A stretch of DNA of 64,000 nt, taken from the NCBI GenBank assembly GCA_032622095.1, contig CP136069.1, forward strand, positions 48,966,760 through 49,030,759. The letters run 5' to 3'. Made by a program: the position numbers and the translations under genes. The DNA comes from Siphonodentalium dalli (taxonomy: Eukaryota; Mollusca; Scaphopoda; Gadilida; Siphonodentaliidae). The notes under the pieces are model-generated. The model was given only the letters and a program-made list of their open reading frames with translations, did no database searches and was not told the origin of the DNA. Below, piece by piece: positions 25,201-36,826 of the stretch (the first letter of the stretch is position 1; the number at the start of each line of letters is the position of its first letter).

Positions 25201-25407
25201 TTGGAATCAGATAAGGTGCCCGCTTCACAGTTAAGTTCAACTTGCACCGGTCTGTGATTCGAAACATTGAGTGCAGAATCATCAATTATGTGAACGTTCG
25301 CTACGAAAGATAGTCAGAGTCTTTTATTATCACATGGTCAATATTTGAGCAATCACTCCCATCATGATTAACATATGTTGAATAAATATCACCACAAAGA
25401 CTATTCT
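22264..25407 (-). mobile_element. 5'-truncated APE-type LINE
   Basis: From 25407 the minus strand reads the end of an AP-like endonuclease (GDIYSTYVNHDGSDCSNIDH, then VSNHRPVQVELN), with a frame break near 25290, then a long RT frame. The left boundary is uncertain: coding-like sequence runs to about 22264 and simple sequence follows. It lies exactly between the two copies of the 1.73-kb segment, so it probably inserted at or near their junction. Confidence 0.75.
22479..25247 (-). CDS. LINE reverse transcriptase ORF (922 codons, open)
   Basis: The frame continues upstream of 25247 (SNHRPV) and has no stop for 922 codons. RT motifs in order: KNKSQGYDGLVYEHI, GIMISLFKGG, NYRAITILPVMYKLFEKLL, ACFLDVQKAFDTVWIDGL (motif A), GARQGSILSPLMYMLYVDTL (motif B) and PTQADDMVLLS (catalytic Asp pair, with Gln before ADD rather than Tyr/Phe). 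The C-terminus has a C-x2-C-x9-H-x4-C motif (CAACLHP to HILFDC), as in other Jockey-superfamily LINEs. It copies its own RNA into a nicked chromosomal target. The long clean frame implies recent insertion; the endonuclease is incomplete so the copy is probably immobile. Clade not assigned. Confidence 0.9.
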   Translation of the reverse strand: MQVELNCEAGTLSDSNGSSADISKLKWRLLAQDENLVNQYQHTLASLLPHTETRIHDTITLDLYYNSLVASMKQAAQQSIPTCKFKSKKNPFWNENLKELHKNMSILRNDWIKEGRPRGDEHNSFRLYKDSKRHFRCLYRSISSDFMREQLNEIDRCAEIDNDHFFRLLNAKRANNGTLGASYFEHDGSIIRDTDDILSAWSSYYKTLYSPLNDSIFDDNHYSVVTDTVKRLKDDITSQRPDDHFTYPVSINEMSSLIPTLNKNKSQGYDGLVYEHIIYGGENILKCIAFLFSCMLKFIHVPDDAKKGIMISLFKGGNKSAHNFNNYRAITILPVMYKLFEKLLKSRLETNAPHLTNIHPLQNGFQKNSNCLATSFLLKECIYYTAERGSKLFACFLDVQKAFDTVWIDGLLYKLHQRGITGSLWRILCCLLTNIQCWLRYKCNYSAFFLMKQGARQGSILSPLMYMLYVDTLISDLANSNYGLMVYSVRCAAPTQADDMVLLSLSKRGLQNLLNICSEYSRKWRFQYNPSKTVTIVFNEPKSEFARCIQNRKLYLLGQEISEKTEATHLGILFDKYNFNHSLVEAIREKQRDTYFMLSNSGLYAGGTTPVSCCKIYKSIILPRSLYGSELLWQLGKSDTDHLEKTHRFCLKNFQGLPTRARTVIVEGAVGIPSLITLIDKRKLSLMGSLCRGDPEKASSHIFLLRMHESLTNTIRPSKSFLNELTIILLRYGLLDFLTNFANDNTFPTKDSWKNLVNVAIDTKYSESWKTTISSDPWLYIFSQIQSEFSLSFLWRVCRAHPQFKENFLQVGRIISQTTYDQKGVCAACLHPYIHKVMHILFDCPSICETRNVIWYKIIDLFGINFYIMLDNLNTPELAAIFLGHIPDIADNLIPFLDKYKFVTFFVRNTAKLWENYSKLTQ

Positions 25408-27092
25408 CTACCCGTTTCCGATATCTCGTCTGCGCATGCGCGAAGCTGGCGCCGCACTAGCTCGCCAATACGACAACGTCCACCGCCTGGTCAAACTACA
25501 CACACGTACCACACTGAAAAAAAAAACTTAGTCATAGCCTTAGTCAACCCGTAACTTAGTTATTTTTGACTAACTTAGCCAAAAGTAACTAAGTTTGACC
25601 TTAGTCACATCTTAGTTACTAAGGTTAATATTTTCATGATTCAGTCATGCCGTCCAAAACTCAATTGTATACTTATCGGCGACATATTATATACGACAAT
25701 GACTCCATACGGTATAACTGAATCTTAATCTGCTGACATTTAATATGTATATAATATCGCATTAATTCTGTGTTAATTGGGTTGGCACGTATATGGACGA
25801 GTACGTAATTTTAACTCAAATTATTGTCTCACCATTTTGTGGCAGACATTTTTATTTCCATAAAATCACTAAAATCAGAGTGATTTAGACGTGATATTGG
25901 CGTCGAACGAACTAAAAGAGACGACATATTACATAAATAACAACCATGGCGTATTTGGAGAGCGGATAAAACCAGGATAAAAGAGAAGTTATGAAAATAA
26001 TCTGCGAAACCGTTCATCGTGTATTGTTGAACTAATCTGCTAATTATTTAGCTGCTTTCAACAAGTGGACAATTTGTCAATAATGGCTTGAATCTTTATT
26101 CTACATGTGAAAGAACGGCGCCTGAAGTATTTGCTGCCAAAATTAGATTTGTGCCTGATGACTCCTTCAAGGTTACATGTACACAGTGCAGTGCATACAG
26201 TGTGGTGAACGTTTTTCGCATTGACATTGTCAATTGTGGACGAGTACCCCAAGTTTAAGTTGATGTTCATTCGGGCTTGGATTGGTGATCGAGACTGTTA
26301 CCTGTTAACAGTTAGATTGCGGACAGTTGTTACTAGTAAAGACGGTCTGATTTCGGTTCCTCTGATAACCGGACAAGTTTAAATTCTGCGAAAAAAGGCT
26401 TTATATTAATCATTGACAATTTCCACTAAAATCATCGAGAGCAGAGATGCATGCCAATTAATCGATGAATCATGATATGATCCATCTAATCGAATCAATG
26501 GTCTGACTTCATTCAAATGAACACAATACCATCAAGCAATAGTGACAATAATAACAACGACTCAATGAGCAGCTATTAATATTAGAATGTTGAAAATGCA
26601 GTTGACAGCACTTGTTCAGAATCTAATTCTTTCAGAGCACATTGACATGCATGTACAACTACAAGAGAGGATATACTACATGTACTAGTACTGTACTGTG
26701 CACAACAATGTCAACAAAAAGACCAAAAACAATGAAAATGATGCCGTGTAGTGATGGATAATCACATATCTACAATTCCAACTTTACAATGACCCCGACC
26801 AATTCACCCCGTGTTCATCATTGTTCATTGAAACGTGTGGATATGAGACATTGTCATTATTAGCCATGTTATCGTCAAGTTACCAGTATCACGACAATTT
26901 ACCAGGAATACACTATGCTGATTCACTGATATTTCATGGAAAATGTGCGACTACATGAGAACATTGTCGCCAAGTCATTGCGCACAGTTACATGTTTATT
27001 GGATCTGCTGTTGTCTTGAAGGGACCAATCCCAAATAGCTGTTGTTGATATATACAGTAGTACAGTACCAGTCAAAAGAAGTGGTATATTAA

Positions 27093-27574
27093 AGGTACTC
27101 AATCTGATCAGAGGGTCCCCATCTCAACAGATTCCAACAACAACAATCCGATCAGAGGGTCCTATAATACTATTTCTTTGGCTTTAGGGGTAAAAAAAAT
27201 ATTTGATTCGAGTCGAGGAACCCATCAAACAAAGCTCAGAGTTATTAGATATTGATTTTTGAAATTCGTTAATTTCTCGAGATGAGTACTAATAATTGCC
27301 TTCAACTTCGCAATATGCGCGAGATGTGTACACCAAAACACTATTCAAACAGACAAGGATGGATAACTCTAAAATCAAGTGGTAATAATAACGCAATTTT
27401 GACTGTGTTCTGGGCCAGAAAGTATTCCCGATAATGAAAAATAATACATTTCTAAAATCGATATCTAAAAAATATGAGCTTTGATGGGTGGCTTCCTCGA
27501 CTCGAATCAAATATTTTTGACCCCCGACGCCATTGAAATAGTAATTGAGAGGAGTTTTATCGGATTGAGTACCT
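27093..27574. mobile_element. TTAA-flanked long-TIR MITE (piggyBac-like), intact copy
   Basis: AGGTACTCAATC at the left and its inverse at the right, with arms extending about 100 bp (both have ATATTTGATTCGAGTCGAGG). Flanked by TTAA at 27089-27092 and 27575-27578. Copy A of the host transposon has GTGGTATATTAAGC at the matching place (near 10701) with a single TTAA: an exact empty site. Confidence 0.85.
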
Positions 27575-28319
27575 TTAAGCATGCTATTTTCGCAAGTGGA
27601 AATGCTTATAAGCATGTCGCTTGTGATATTATTGCAATATTTCGTGCTTTAATATGGTGACACTTGGCGCTCAAAATTGTGACATTTAAATCAAATATTG
27701 CGAGGTTTGTTTCCGCGATTCACTCAAAATGTGACCGCAACAAAGCGTTCATATTGCATACATTTCTGAAAACAAACATTCATTTGTTAAATAGAGATTA
27801 TCACCAAGAGCTATGCATGTTTGGATATGCACGCTTGTATCAAGCCATGGCGGTGTTCCTGAAATTATTGTGACGAGCCTGAAGGCAAGTCACGATGTGT
27901 GTCGGAAACTCCACCGTGGCTTGACACAAGCGCTCAGCCGCTCAGTTCCACACATAGTGGTGAAGATATTTATCATATAATTTTTCTTCTAAAAAACCTC
28001 TTCATTTCCTCCAATTTTAATCTTCTATGTTGGTCGCTCGTTATCATTTTAATATAAGCATAAATTTTGTCTCAATTTGAAAGAATTATCAACTGGTCAG
28101 ATATTGAATGTATATTCAATGCATACTAGTATTTTGTGATGAATAATTTTCTTTCAAGATAAAACTTTGTTTATATTGTCTTATTGTTTCAATAGTTAAT
28201 AAAATTTATGTTAATACCTGTAAGTCAATATTTTCAGTTATTTTAATCTGCAGTTGCGATGTTCAGCTGAGGTTGCAGGGCTATGATACCCACAATAATT
28301 AGGTCCAATTAAATGTACT

Positions 28320-28600
28320 AATGGATACAGTGATGACTTAGTCAAGCCGTAGTTATTTCTGACTAAGGCCTTAGTTATTTTTGACTAAGGCCTTAGTCAG
28401 AAATGACTAAGACCTTATTCATTTCTGACTAAGGGCTTAATCAGAAATGACTAAGGCCTTAGTTATTTCTGACTAAGGCCTTAGTCAGAAATGACTAAGG
28501 GCAACCTTAGTCATTTCTGACTAAGCTAAGCTAGTTAGTTTTGAGACGGGGGTTCTGACTAAGGTAACTTAGTTACTTTTGACTAAGTTTTTTTTTTCAG
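28320..28600. repeat. Subterminal palindromic repeats of the CACTG element
   Basis: Alternating ACTAAGGCCTTAGT and TTTCTGACTAAG words; one dinucleotide-symmetric module is reiterated at least six times. Such arrays are probable transposase-binding sites by analogy with EnSpm subterminal repeats. Confidence 0.65.
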
Positions 28601-29351
28601 TGCAAGTTTCGTCCCGATCGGTCGAGAATCGTAGATTTGTATTAATGACAAACATACAAACGTACAAACATACACACAGAGGTCTTCAAAATATATATGA
28701 GACTAGCCGATGAGCCCGACGTTGTCCGGGCTATTCAAAAACCAAATTTCAAGTCGATAGCTTCACCCGTTTCCGAGATCTCGTCTGCTCATGGAGTGTT
28801 TATTATAAAACACTGTGACATGTTTTTATATAAACACTGGTGATTTTATTATTAAACACGTGTGTTTTTACTAAAACATATCACATGTCTTATAAGTGTG
28901 TCTCTCATGTGTTTTTAATTACACGTGTTTATAGGAAATTATTTCTTACAGTGGTAATAGTGAATATTTAGACCAAAACTTACAGATGTACACGAAAGTG
29001 TAATTAAGAATGAACCGTCTCAAGTTACATCGTTCTACACAGAATTTGAATACCTGTTTTGAAAGGGTAGTACCAAAAGGCCCCTTCTTATCTGTAAACG
29101 CCAGGAAATATCGTTTCTTATGTTACGTTTTTATGGTCAGTGAACATTAGTTGACATTAAACAAAAAATGACGGATGTACGCGAAAGTGTAATTAAAAGT
29201 GATTTTGGGGGGTTTTGGAGCGCCCCTAGCTCCTAAAAGACAGGATTGCGAAAATTAAGAAATCGGTTTTCTGCGATTATTCAAGGGTAATACCAAACCT
29301 ATACTAGGGCATCAAACCTTTCGTAAGCGATAGTGTAATTAAAACCCTCTG

Positions 29352-32300
29352 AAAGATATCGATCAAGGGTAGGCATGTTTTATTCTCGCGCGCGATATGT
29401 AAGAAGAAAAAACCGATGCGACTATCAAGCATACAAACTACTATTATACTATCTTCGGTTTGAATTCAGCGGTTTCAAATACAATGATATATTGATATTG
29501 TTACTCATCTTAAGTGTTACAAAAGCTAAGAATATTTTGCTTAATCGAATTTACAACACACAAGTGAGCGAAACAGATGTCTCAAATGCTACACAAAAAG
29601 GTATCCCATCGTGGCTTAGGCGCCTATTACTCACCTCCGGTGATATATCTCCCAACCCAGGACCTCCTAATCGAAATATATTATCAATATTTCATCTGAA
29701 CATACAGAGAATAATACCAAAATTAGACATACTAGCGACTGAAATTCAAAACTATGACATATGTGGGTTCACCGAAAGTTGGTTAAGTCCGAAAAATGAA
29801 CAACATGACCTTTTAATAAGAGGATTCCATGAACCAGAACGAAATGATAGACGAGGGACGGACACTGTTGGTGGAGGAGTTATCGCATATGTTAAAAACA
29901 ACCTGGCTTTCGAACGCAGAAACGAACTTGAAAACTCAAACCTGGAATGCATTTGGCTCGAAATCTCCTTGATAAACTCGAAAGCGCTAATTGGATTTTT
30001 TTACCGCCCTCCGAATATCCATTGTTGGCATGATATCATTGGGAACATTGGCGACGCTGTCAATGCCCATCCCTCCCACAAAATAATCATATGCGGTGAT
30101 TTGAACGAAAATCAATATAATCCGGCAAATAAACAGGTCCCTTCTATCGAATCAGAACTATCCCTTAAAAAGATTATTCGAGAAACCACCCACTACACGG
30201 AAATCTCCGAAACCCTCATAGACGTTATTTTAACAAACTCTAATTGTACAGTCACAAGCTGTGGTACTCTTGAGCCATTTTTCTGCGATCTTATTCGATA
30301 TCATGTCCCAGTATGTGTGACAGTTCAAACCCAACACCAACAAACGACCAATCCAAGTTTTAATCGACTCATATATCTATATGAACAGACTAATTTCACT
30401 GAGATGAATGAACATATACGATCTCTTGATTGGGACGAGTTTCTACGAAATGTAAAAACCGATAAAATATGTCAAGCGCTCATTAATATTATAAATGAAC
30501 TTATATACAAATTTGTCCCGACCAAATCAGTGAACTGTCGACTTAACGAACCAGAATGGATGACTCCCAGGATAAAATATCTAATAAGACAGCGCAAAAG
30601 AGTACATAAAAATGCCAAATCAAGAAATACCAATCAACACTGGAATAAGTACCGTACTATAAGAAACCAAATTATTTCAGAGGTTAGAGACGCCAAAAAG
30701 ATTTATACACATCAAATACAAGACATCCTATGTAATCCTGAAACTAACGCAGCCAAATGGTGGAAAACTTTTAACAAATTCGCCCGAAAGAAAACCGACA
30801 TTGTCCCAGCACTCAATTGGAATGGTAAAGTCTCCTTATGCGACGAAGAAAAATCACAAATCCTGAATGATTATTTTTGTAGTATTTCTTCAGTCGAAGG
30901 ATCAAACGAACTTCCCACACTACCCCCCGATGACAAAAATGTTCCCAAACTTGAAACTGTAACTATAACTGAAATTGAAGTTTATAATGTAATAAAGGAA
31001 CTCCAATCAGATAAAGCATCTGGTCCAGATCGGATCAGCCCACGTATTTTGAAAAACTGCCCCAGCCTGAGTACACCCCTTTCAAAAATATTCAACCGCT
31101 ACCTCACAGAATCCTACTTCCCCGCCGAATGGAAACAAGCTAACGTTGTCCCAGTATTCAAAAAAGGAGACCGTAGTAACCCTGAGAATTATCGACCAAT
31201 ATCGCTACTAAACTGTCTAAGTAAGGTCTTTGAAAAATGTATTGCGAAACATCTTATGTGTTTCCTCCAAACCAACAGTGTCCTAACCGACCGACAATCA
31301 GGCTTCGTGCCTGGCGACTCTACCGTATACCAGTTATGCGACATTTACCACGAGGTGTTGAACTCTTTAGACGGCGAGCGTGACATTCGACTATTATTTT
31401 TTGACATAAGCAAAGCATTTGACAAGGTTTGGCATGAAGGTCTAATTTACAAACTTCAATCGATAGGAATAAGCAAATATCTTATAAAGTGGTTCGAATC
31501 ATACATATCAAACCGAGAACAACGCGTAGTGTTAGGATCATACTCCTCTAAGTGGGGAGGGGTCACAGCGGGAGTACCTCAAGGCTCTATACTAAGCCCC
31601 ATTTTATTCCTGGTATACATCAACGATATTGTACCAAATATAGCATGCAATGTCCGTCTTTTTGGCGATGACACATCCATTTCACTACGTATTGATGACC
31701 CAATTATAGACTCAATCAAACTTCAGGATGACATTTCTCACCTAGAATCGTGGTCAAAACGATGGCTTGTGACATTTAACGGTACAAAAACCGAATCCCT
31801 AACATGCACCAGAAAAAATAAACTTATCGTACACCCAGTCCTACAAATGAATGAACAACAAATAAAGGAAGTTGAAGTGCATAAGCACCTAGGAGTTGTA
31901 CTGAGCAAAGATGGTACATGGGGGGCGCATATCAATCAAATGGCGACCTCCGCGTGGAAATCATTATCTTACCTCCGAAAATATCGATATAATCTGAATA
32001 GATCATCTCTACAAAAGTGTTATTTTACCCTGGTTAGACCCGTGTTAGAGTATGCTTGCGTTATTTGGGATGGCTGTACTAAGCAGGAGTCTGACGAAAT
32101 AGAGAAAATACAGTACGAAGCCGCGCGAATCATAACAGGTGCCACCAGATCGGTTAGTAATTCCACGTTATTATAGGAAACTGGATGGGAAACTTTGAAA
32201 GCGCGACGAACTAAATATAAACTTAAACTATTCTACAAAATGATTAATGGCATGTCTCCTACATATCTGCAAAATCATGTTCCTCGCACGAATATTGCAA

Positions 32301-33425
32301 TATCCGGAATAAAAACCAGACAAGCAGACGCTCTCAGAATCCCCGAATTTTACTCAGAAACCCATAGACGCTCTTTCATCCCCTCGACAACAGAGCTGTG
32401 GAACAACCTCGACCATAGCGTAAATATGGAATCGTTAGCTTCGTTCACAAAATCGTTAGAGACCAACCGAACTAAAATCCCCAAGCACTTTAACTGCTCA
32501 CATTCGCGCCATTCTCATATTCTACACGTAAGACTACGGTTGAATTGTAGTAACTTAAACTACCACACATACGCGAACTTCCTAACTGACAACCCGTATT
32601 GTGTATGCGGTGATCTCGAGGACAGCGAACATTTTCTACTGCATTGTATAACATATTCTATACAGAGAACCGCATTGTTAAATACGTTATCTGAAAAATG
32701 TGACCCAACAACAGAAATACTTCTACGTGGGTCATCCGACCTTTCATACGAAACCAATTCTATAATCGCCATAGAAGTTCAAAAGTACATAAAGAATACC
32801 AAACGTTTTTCTTAAATGACAATCCCACATACGAGTCTGGAAAAACAAAACAAAACAAAACAAAAAACAAACAAATGTGACTGATGATTGATACGCCGCG
32901 AAGAAGAAAACACCACAAGGGTTGTCCGTGTATTGGGGTGTCCTCATCAACAGCAAACCATACCATTCCAAATGCTATACTTTCTTTTCCTCCCTAAAAT
33001 CTATAATCTAATTTGATACATCCGTCATACGATTTCATACCTCTTTTCTATCTGAAACAAATCGCATTTCCTCTGTATCCTCACTAACACATTCAAGTTA
33101 ATATTACGTTTATACTAACACCACCATCCTCCATAGTTCTACGTTAATACAAGAAAACTGAAATATCCTATCGTCACCCCCTTCCCACCACGCGTGCATA
33201 TAATATAATCTCTTTCTCGACGAGCTTGTTATCAACACCTGATAACAAAGACTCATCCTTTGATATTGGCTGCTCCCGCATGGTGTGATGGGGTAAATCA
33301 TCCACGGAAACGACTCATATAAGCACATACGCTTGCTGTCGGATCCGATCCATGAAATCTTGATTCATCCTATATTTGTAATTGTATATATAATGAAATA
33401 ACATGGAATAAATACTGTTTAAACT
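29352..33425 (+). mobile_element. Near full-length CR1/L2-like LINE, 4.07 kb
   Basis: Bounded by the 9-bp duplication AACCCTCTG (29343-29351 and 33426-33434), present once in copy 1 at 20577-20585. It has a 23-bp leader, one long ORF, and a 0.6-kb 3' UTR with an (AAAAC)n stretch at about 32840-32870. There is no poly(A) at the end. Confidence 0.85.
29375..32815 (+). pseudogene. LINE ORF: AP endonuclease + reverse transcriptase, one nonsense codon
   Basis: The frame is open from the Met at 29375 to a TAG at 32174-32176, then open again in the same frame to 32815: about 1,146 codons with a single break. Order: hydrophobic N-terminus; 2A-like GDISPNPGP at residues 89-97; endonuclease (FHLNIQ, TESWLSP, GFFYRPPN, CGDLNEN, LIDVILTN; the final SDH-type motif reads RYH, a likely catalytic loss); RT (SGPDRISPRIL, FFDISKAFDKVW, GVPQGSILSPILF and LFGDDTSI, with FGDD instead of FADD); C-terminal C-x-C-x7-H-x4-C knuckle (YCVCG to FLLHC). 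Expected for CR1/L2-like elements. Otherwise very well preserved, so a young insertion. Confidence 0.9.
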
Positions 33426-34318
33426 AACCCTCTGGGCTCCCGGTCTATGTTCCTGCAGGGCGTATGTAGACTGCACCCAATATAAGCGGTGAAAATTTTT
33501 AATCACTGGCGTCAATGCGTATCCATGCGACATTACATATATCCCATTTTAAAGGAACAACGTACTGGAATATAAATTACCATTATGTTTTCCCTTCACA
33601 ACACACATTTCAAAACCAGGTTTAATTATTTGGTGTTCTAAAAAGCGTTTCGTTTCTGAGAAACACCATATGTCATAACGCGTTATCAAATCATGAAATG
33701 ATTTATATTGCAGCCGCCTTTTTTTCGAGGCCACACATATTTAAAGTCAATATATTCAGAAAACGCGTATCTGTCTCATTGGAGATTTCTCCACGAAAAC
33801 CCGTATATAGGCTGTCGGGGAGTGTCGGCTTAACACCGTTGATATATGCACCGTGGTCATCAATGTTGGTTCTGACCACAAGGAAGAAAATTCAATTGAC
33901 AGTGAGAAAACAGTTTAACCGGACGTGGCTCGTTCGAACTATGAACATTTTGTGGACGTAATTTGGACGGAGGTCTAAGATACATATCTAGGTGATGAAT
34001 ACAGGAACTATTGATATACCGCTGTGCATAAATACTAAGGACTTCACAATGTCACAGCTATGTTTTCAAATTTTTCGCACCGAAGTGAAACAAACACTCT
34101 GTATTCTACACCGTACCACGAGTATACTAACAAGGAACGCTCTTGCTGTGTCATGCTGAACCCAATAATAGTCTTCATGTGGCATACAGATCGGACAGTA
34201 CATCTTTAAACATTTATTGTCTGTTCAATATAGACAGATGGGATTGGGACACAAGTAATATTAACCTATCGCTGTCTCGCTAAATTATGTATTCAAAGGT
34301 ATGAGCTGAGACTATTTA
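33426..34318 (-). pseudogene. LINE 5' endonuclease fragment, duplicate
   Basis: Second copy of the endonuclease fragment at 20605-21032: FHDLITRYDIWCFSETK is intact, but the upstream frame is broken by loss of TA at about 33741. Confidence 0.65.
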
Positions 34319-35495
34319 CAACCATGGTGATATGCAGGCAATATACGCGCTGGCCCCAGTGATAAAACGACATTAATTAATAGAAGTTTTATATGTTGGC
34401 TCATACCGCCAATTGTCAATTGTTTATAAAACACAGTATTTTATTTGGCGATTATGCATGATGTCTGCCATTTGGGATATCCGATGGATGATTTGTCAGC
34501 AGATGAGCATGTTACTCAAGTCTGCAACATGGTATTTTATCATCTCCGAAATATCAGCAGAGTGCGGAGTGTAATCGACAGAAAAAACGGCAGAGCAATT
34601 GGACCATTCATGCATTACAAACCGACTAGACTATTACAATTTATTACTATAGGGATGTAAGCAAGCTCGTATTGTAATTGTAGCCATCTCTAACCACATT
34701 TTGCATTTCGTCGAAATCCGTTCACGCCGGTAGGCGGACTCCATTGAATCATCCGGTTCTGTTTCGTACTGGATAGCACAATACTGGGAACGAATATCGA
34801 GTGCACCCGGAGATATGATGTAATTGTGTTACAGTCGACGGGTGTCAGTCTAAGCGCGTATCAGGAAAATTAGCGGCTTTAATGAATAGCCAATCAGCTA
34901 CCATATGGCTGGCGTTCCCTGCACGTCAAGACAATTTTTGGCGCGAATGGTTTAGTCTAGCAATAGACTCGGAGGAGTGGAGTTGCCTGTGGTTTATCCA
35001 CCTGAGATTTCCGCCATAGAGCGATGTTCTCCTGGCTCAGCTGTTATACAGCATAATCGTGGTTAATCCACCTATATTTCGCCACAGAGATTGAAATTTT
35101 GGCTCAGCTGTTACCACTCGTGAATGATCCACATGCGACCATCGCCATAATGATTGGCTCTGGGATCGGCTGATATTACTAGTTTGTCTAGTTTTTTGCC
35201 AGGAAATATGGTACTCACAGAATGACCTGCGCCCCTGACGAGACCCGGTCAATAAATAATAGGTCGAAACAATGAATGGAGCCGCCGAATAAAGTGTGTG
35301 ATATTCCACTTGTGCGGTTAAATGATGAACATCTATAATCATGTAATAGCGATATAGTTAGCCATTCATTGTCGGGCGCCGACCAGAGGTGATTCATCCT
35401 GCTGTGTCAGACTTTTAGGTAGAAAAGGATTTCATTTACATACACTAATCTCAAAAAGCCCAAAATTGTGCAGCTATAATGATGACACATACAAA
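34319..35495. other. Intron sequence, nothing recognised
   Basis: About 34990-35160 has a repeated motif (GTGGTTTATCCACCTGAGAT, GTGGTTAATCCACCTATATT, GTGAATGATCCACATGCGAC), three diverged tandem units with CGCCATAGAG-type ends. No gene. Confidence 0.45.
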
Positions 35496-35499
35496 ACAA

Positions 35500-35840
35500 A
35501 TTGATCGCATTTCCCCAGTATGCAAATCTGCACTGGCTACCCAGGTATCGGATCAATTCTAAAATGTTAATAATTGGGTACAAATCTTACTATACTATAC
35601 ACTTACACCATCATGCCTGGCTGCATTGATTACACACTGTGAATGTGCCTATCATCTTTAGGTCCGGAAATGCGTGCAATCTTATACTGATCCCCGGTGA
35701 CCTCAACACGTGCGGAGATCGGGCATTTTCGGTAGCCGGGCCATTAATTTGGAACCAACTAACTACTTCTCTCAAAGCTGCACAAAATATCTCGGAATTT
35801 AAATCGGCCCTCAAATACCCATGTTTCCAAATTGTTTAAT
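35500..35840 (+). pseudogene. C-terminal remnant of a CR1/L2-type LINE
   Basis: In one frame LHWLPRYRINSKMLIIGYKS, in another CGDRAFSVAGPLIWNQLTTS then ISEFKSALKYPCF: the C-terminal RT tail common to CR1/Jockey-group LINEs (usual form GDRSFSVAGPxLWN). It is severely 5'-truncated with a frame break between the two parts, and is a different family from the LINE at 29352-33425. Confidence 0.75.
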
Positions 35841-36826
35841 TATGTGTTGTGTTTACCCCCTCCCTCACACATATATACATTCATTAATGAAACTTATAGG
35901 ATTACACCGGACTAATAATAGCACCAATAGGTCAAGGAGGTGTAAGATGTAGGTTGACAAATACACGCAGTATTGACACACCGGCTTCATGCATATATCT
36001 GCCACGTTGTTCTCAATTCTGTCATCATCAAAGTTTCATGTTCATCTCTTACACTATCTTCCAACCCGAACAAATGTTTATCAAATCATGACAACCGAGT
36101 GTACGCGGCTTGCCAACATCAGACTCTGAGTGTACTCGCTCACAATTGAACAGACATGACATTTAGCTCTACATATCTCTGATTCAAGCGTTATGCTATC
36201 CAACAAGACGGATGCTGAGAAAAGAAACGCCAGCTTATCAAGTTGTCACCACAAATACACATATGCAATTTAAGATATATCAAATAGAACATGCTACCTA
36301 TATAATGAAATGCAATAAAAGTATGTATACCCAACCCATCGACTACGCCGCTGTGACCAGCTATGAGAACATACACATGAAATATTCAAACCGACCGGAC
36401 AGTGTTGCATGTAATATAAGTATACTTAACCCCACCCCCTGTGTCACCCCTCTGTGACGATGTGATCAGCCTTGATGACACAGACACGAAATATCATATA
36501 GACCAGACAACGTACAATGCAATATAAGTACGTACACCCTAACCCCATGTCGCCACGCCTCTACATACATGGGACACATTATGACATGTGAAACATGCAC
36601 ATGAATGGTTCAAATAGACATGGTCCCATGCAATATAAGTGCGTACACGCCAATCCCATTTCGCCGCGTCACTCTATGTAACCAGTCGTGAGAACGTGCA
36701 CATGAAAATGTAAAACATATCCGACAGTGTCACAATCAATATAATAAAAAAGTACATACTGCTCCCCAACCGCATGTCGCCGTGTCCACACACGTGATGA
36801 CCGGACGTGAAAACATGCACATATAA
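35841..36826. repeat. Diverged tandem repeat of about 120 bp, with GCAATATAAGT words
   Basis: The words ATGCAATATAAGTRCGTACAC, CGCCRCGTC and ACATGAAA recur about every 115-125 bp from about 36340 to 36820. They continue at 38165-38495 and 40888-41130 on the other side of the Helitron-like units, so the arrays inserted into this older repeat. Confidence 0.6.

Larger units (their letters stand above)
25512..28602. mobile_element. Non-autonomous DNA transposon with CACTG ends (copy B)
   Basis: Perfect terminal inverted repeats: CACTG, ten A, then CTTAGTCA at the left and the exact inverse at the right. Flanked by CA (25510-25511 and 28603-28604), where copy 1 has a single CA, proving a 2-bp duplication. 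The right subterminal region (28320-28600) is a run of ACTAAGGCCTTAGTCA-type palindromic repeats. Interior shared with 9376-12031. No transposase. Confidence 0.8.
25411..34318. repeat. Duplicated segment, copy 2, with two large insertions
   Basis: Three pieces (25411-25511, 28603-29351, 33426-34318) align end to end with 19738-21471. The gaps are a CACTG-ended DNA element (25512-28602) and a LINE (29352-33425). Flanking duplications CA and AACCCTCTG occur once each in copy 1, confirming both as insertions after the duplication. Confidence 0.85.
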
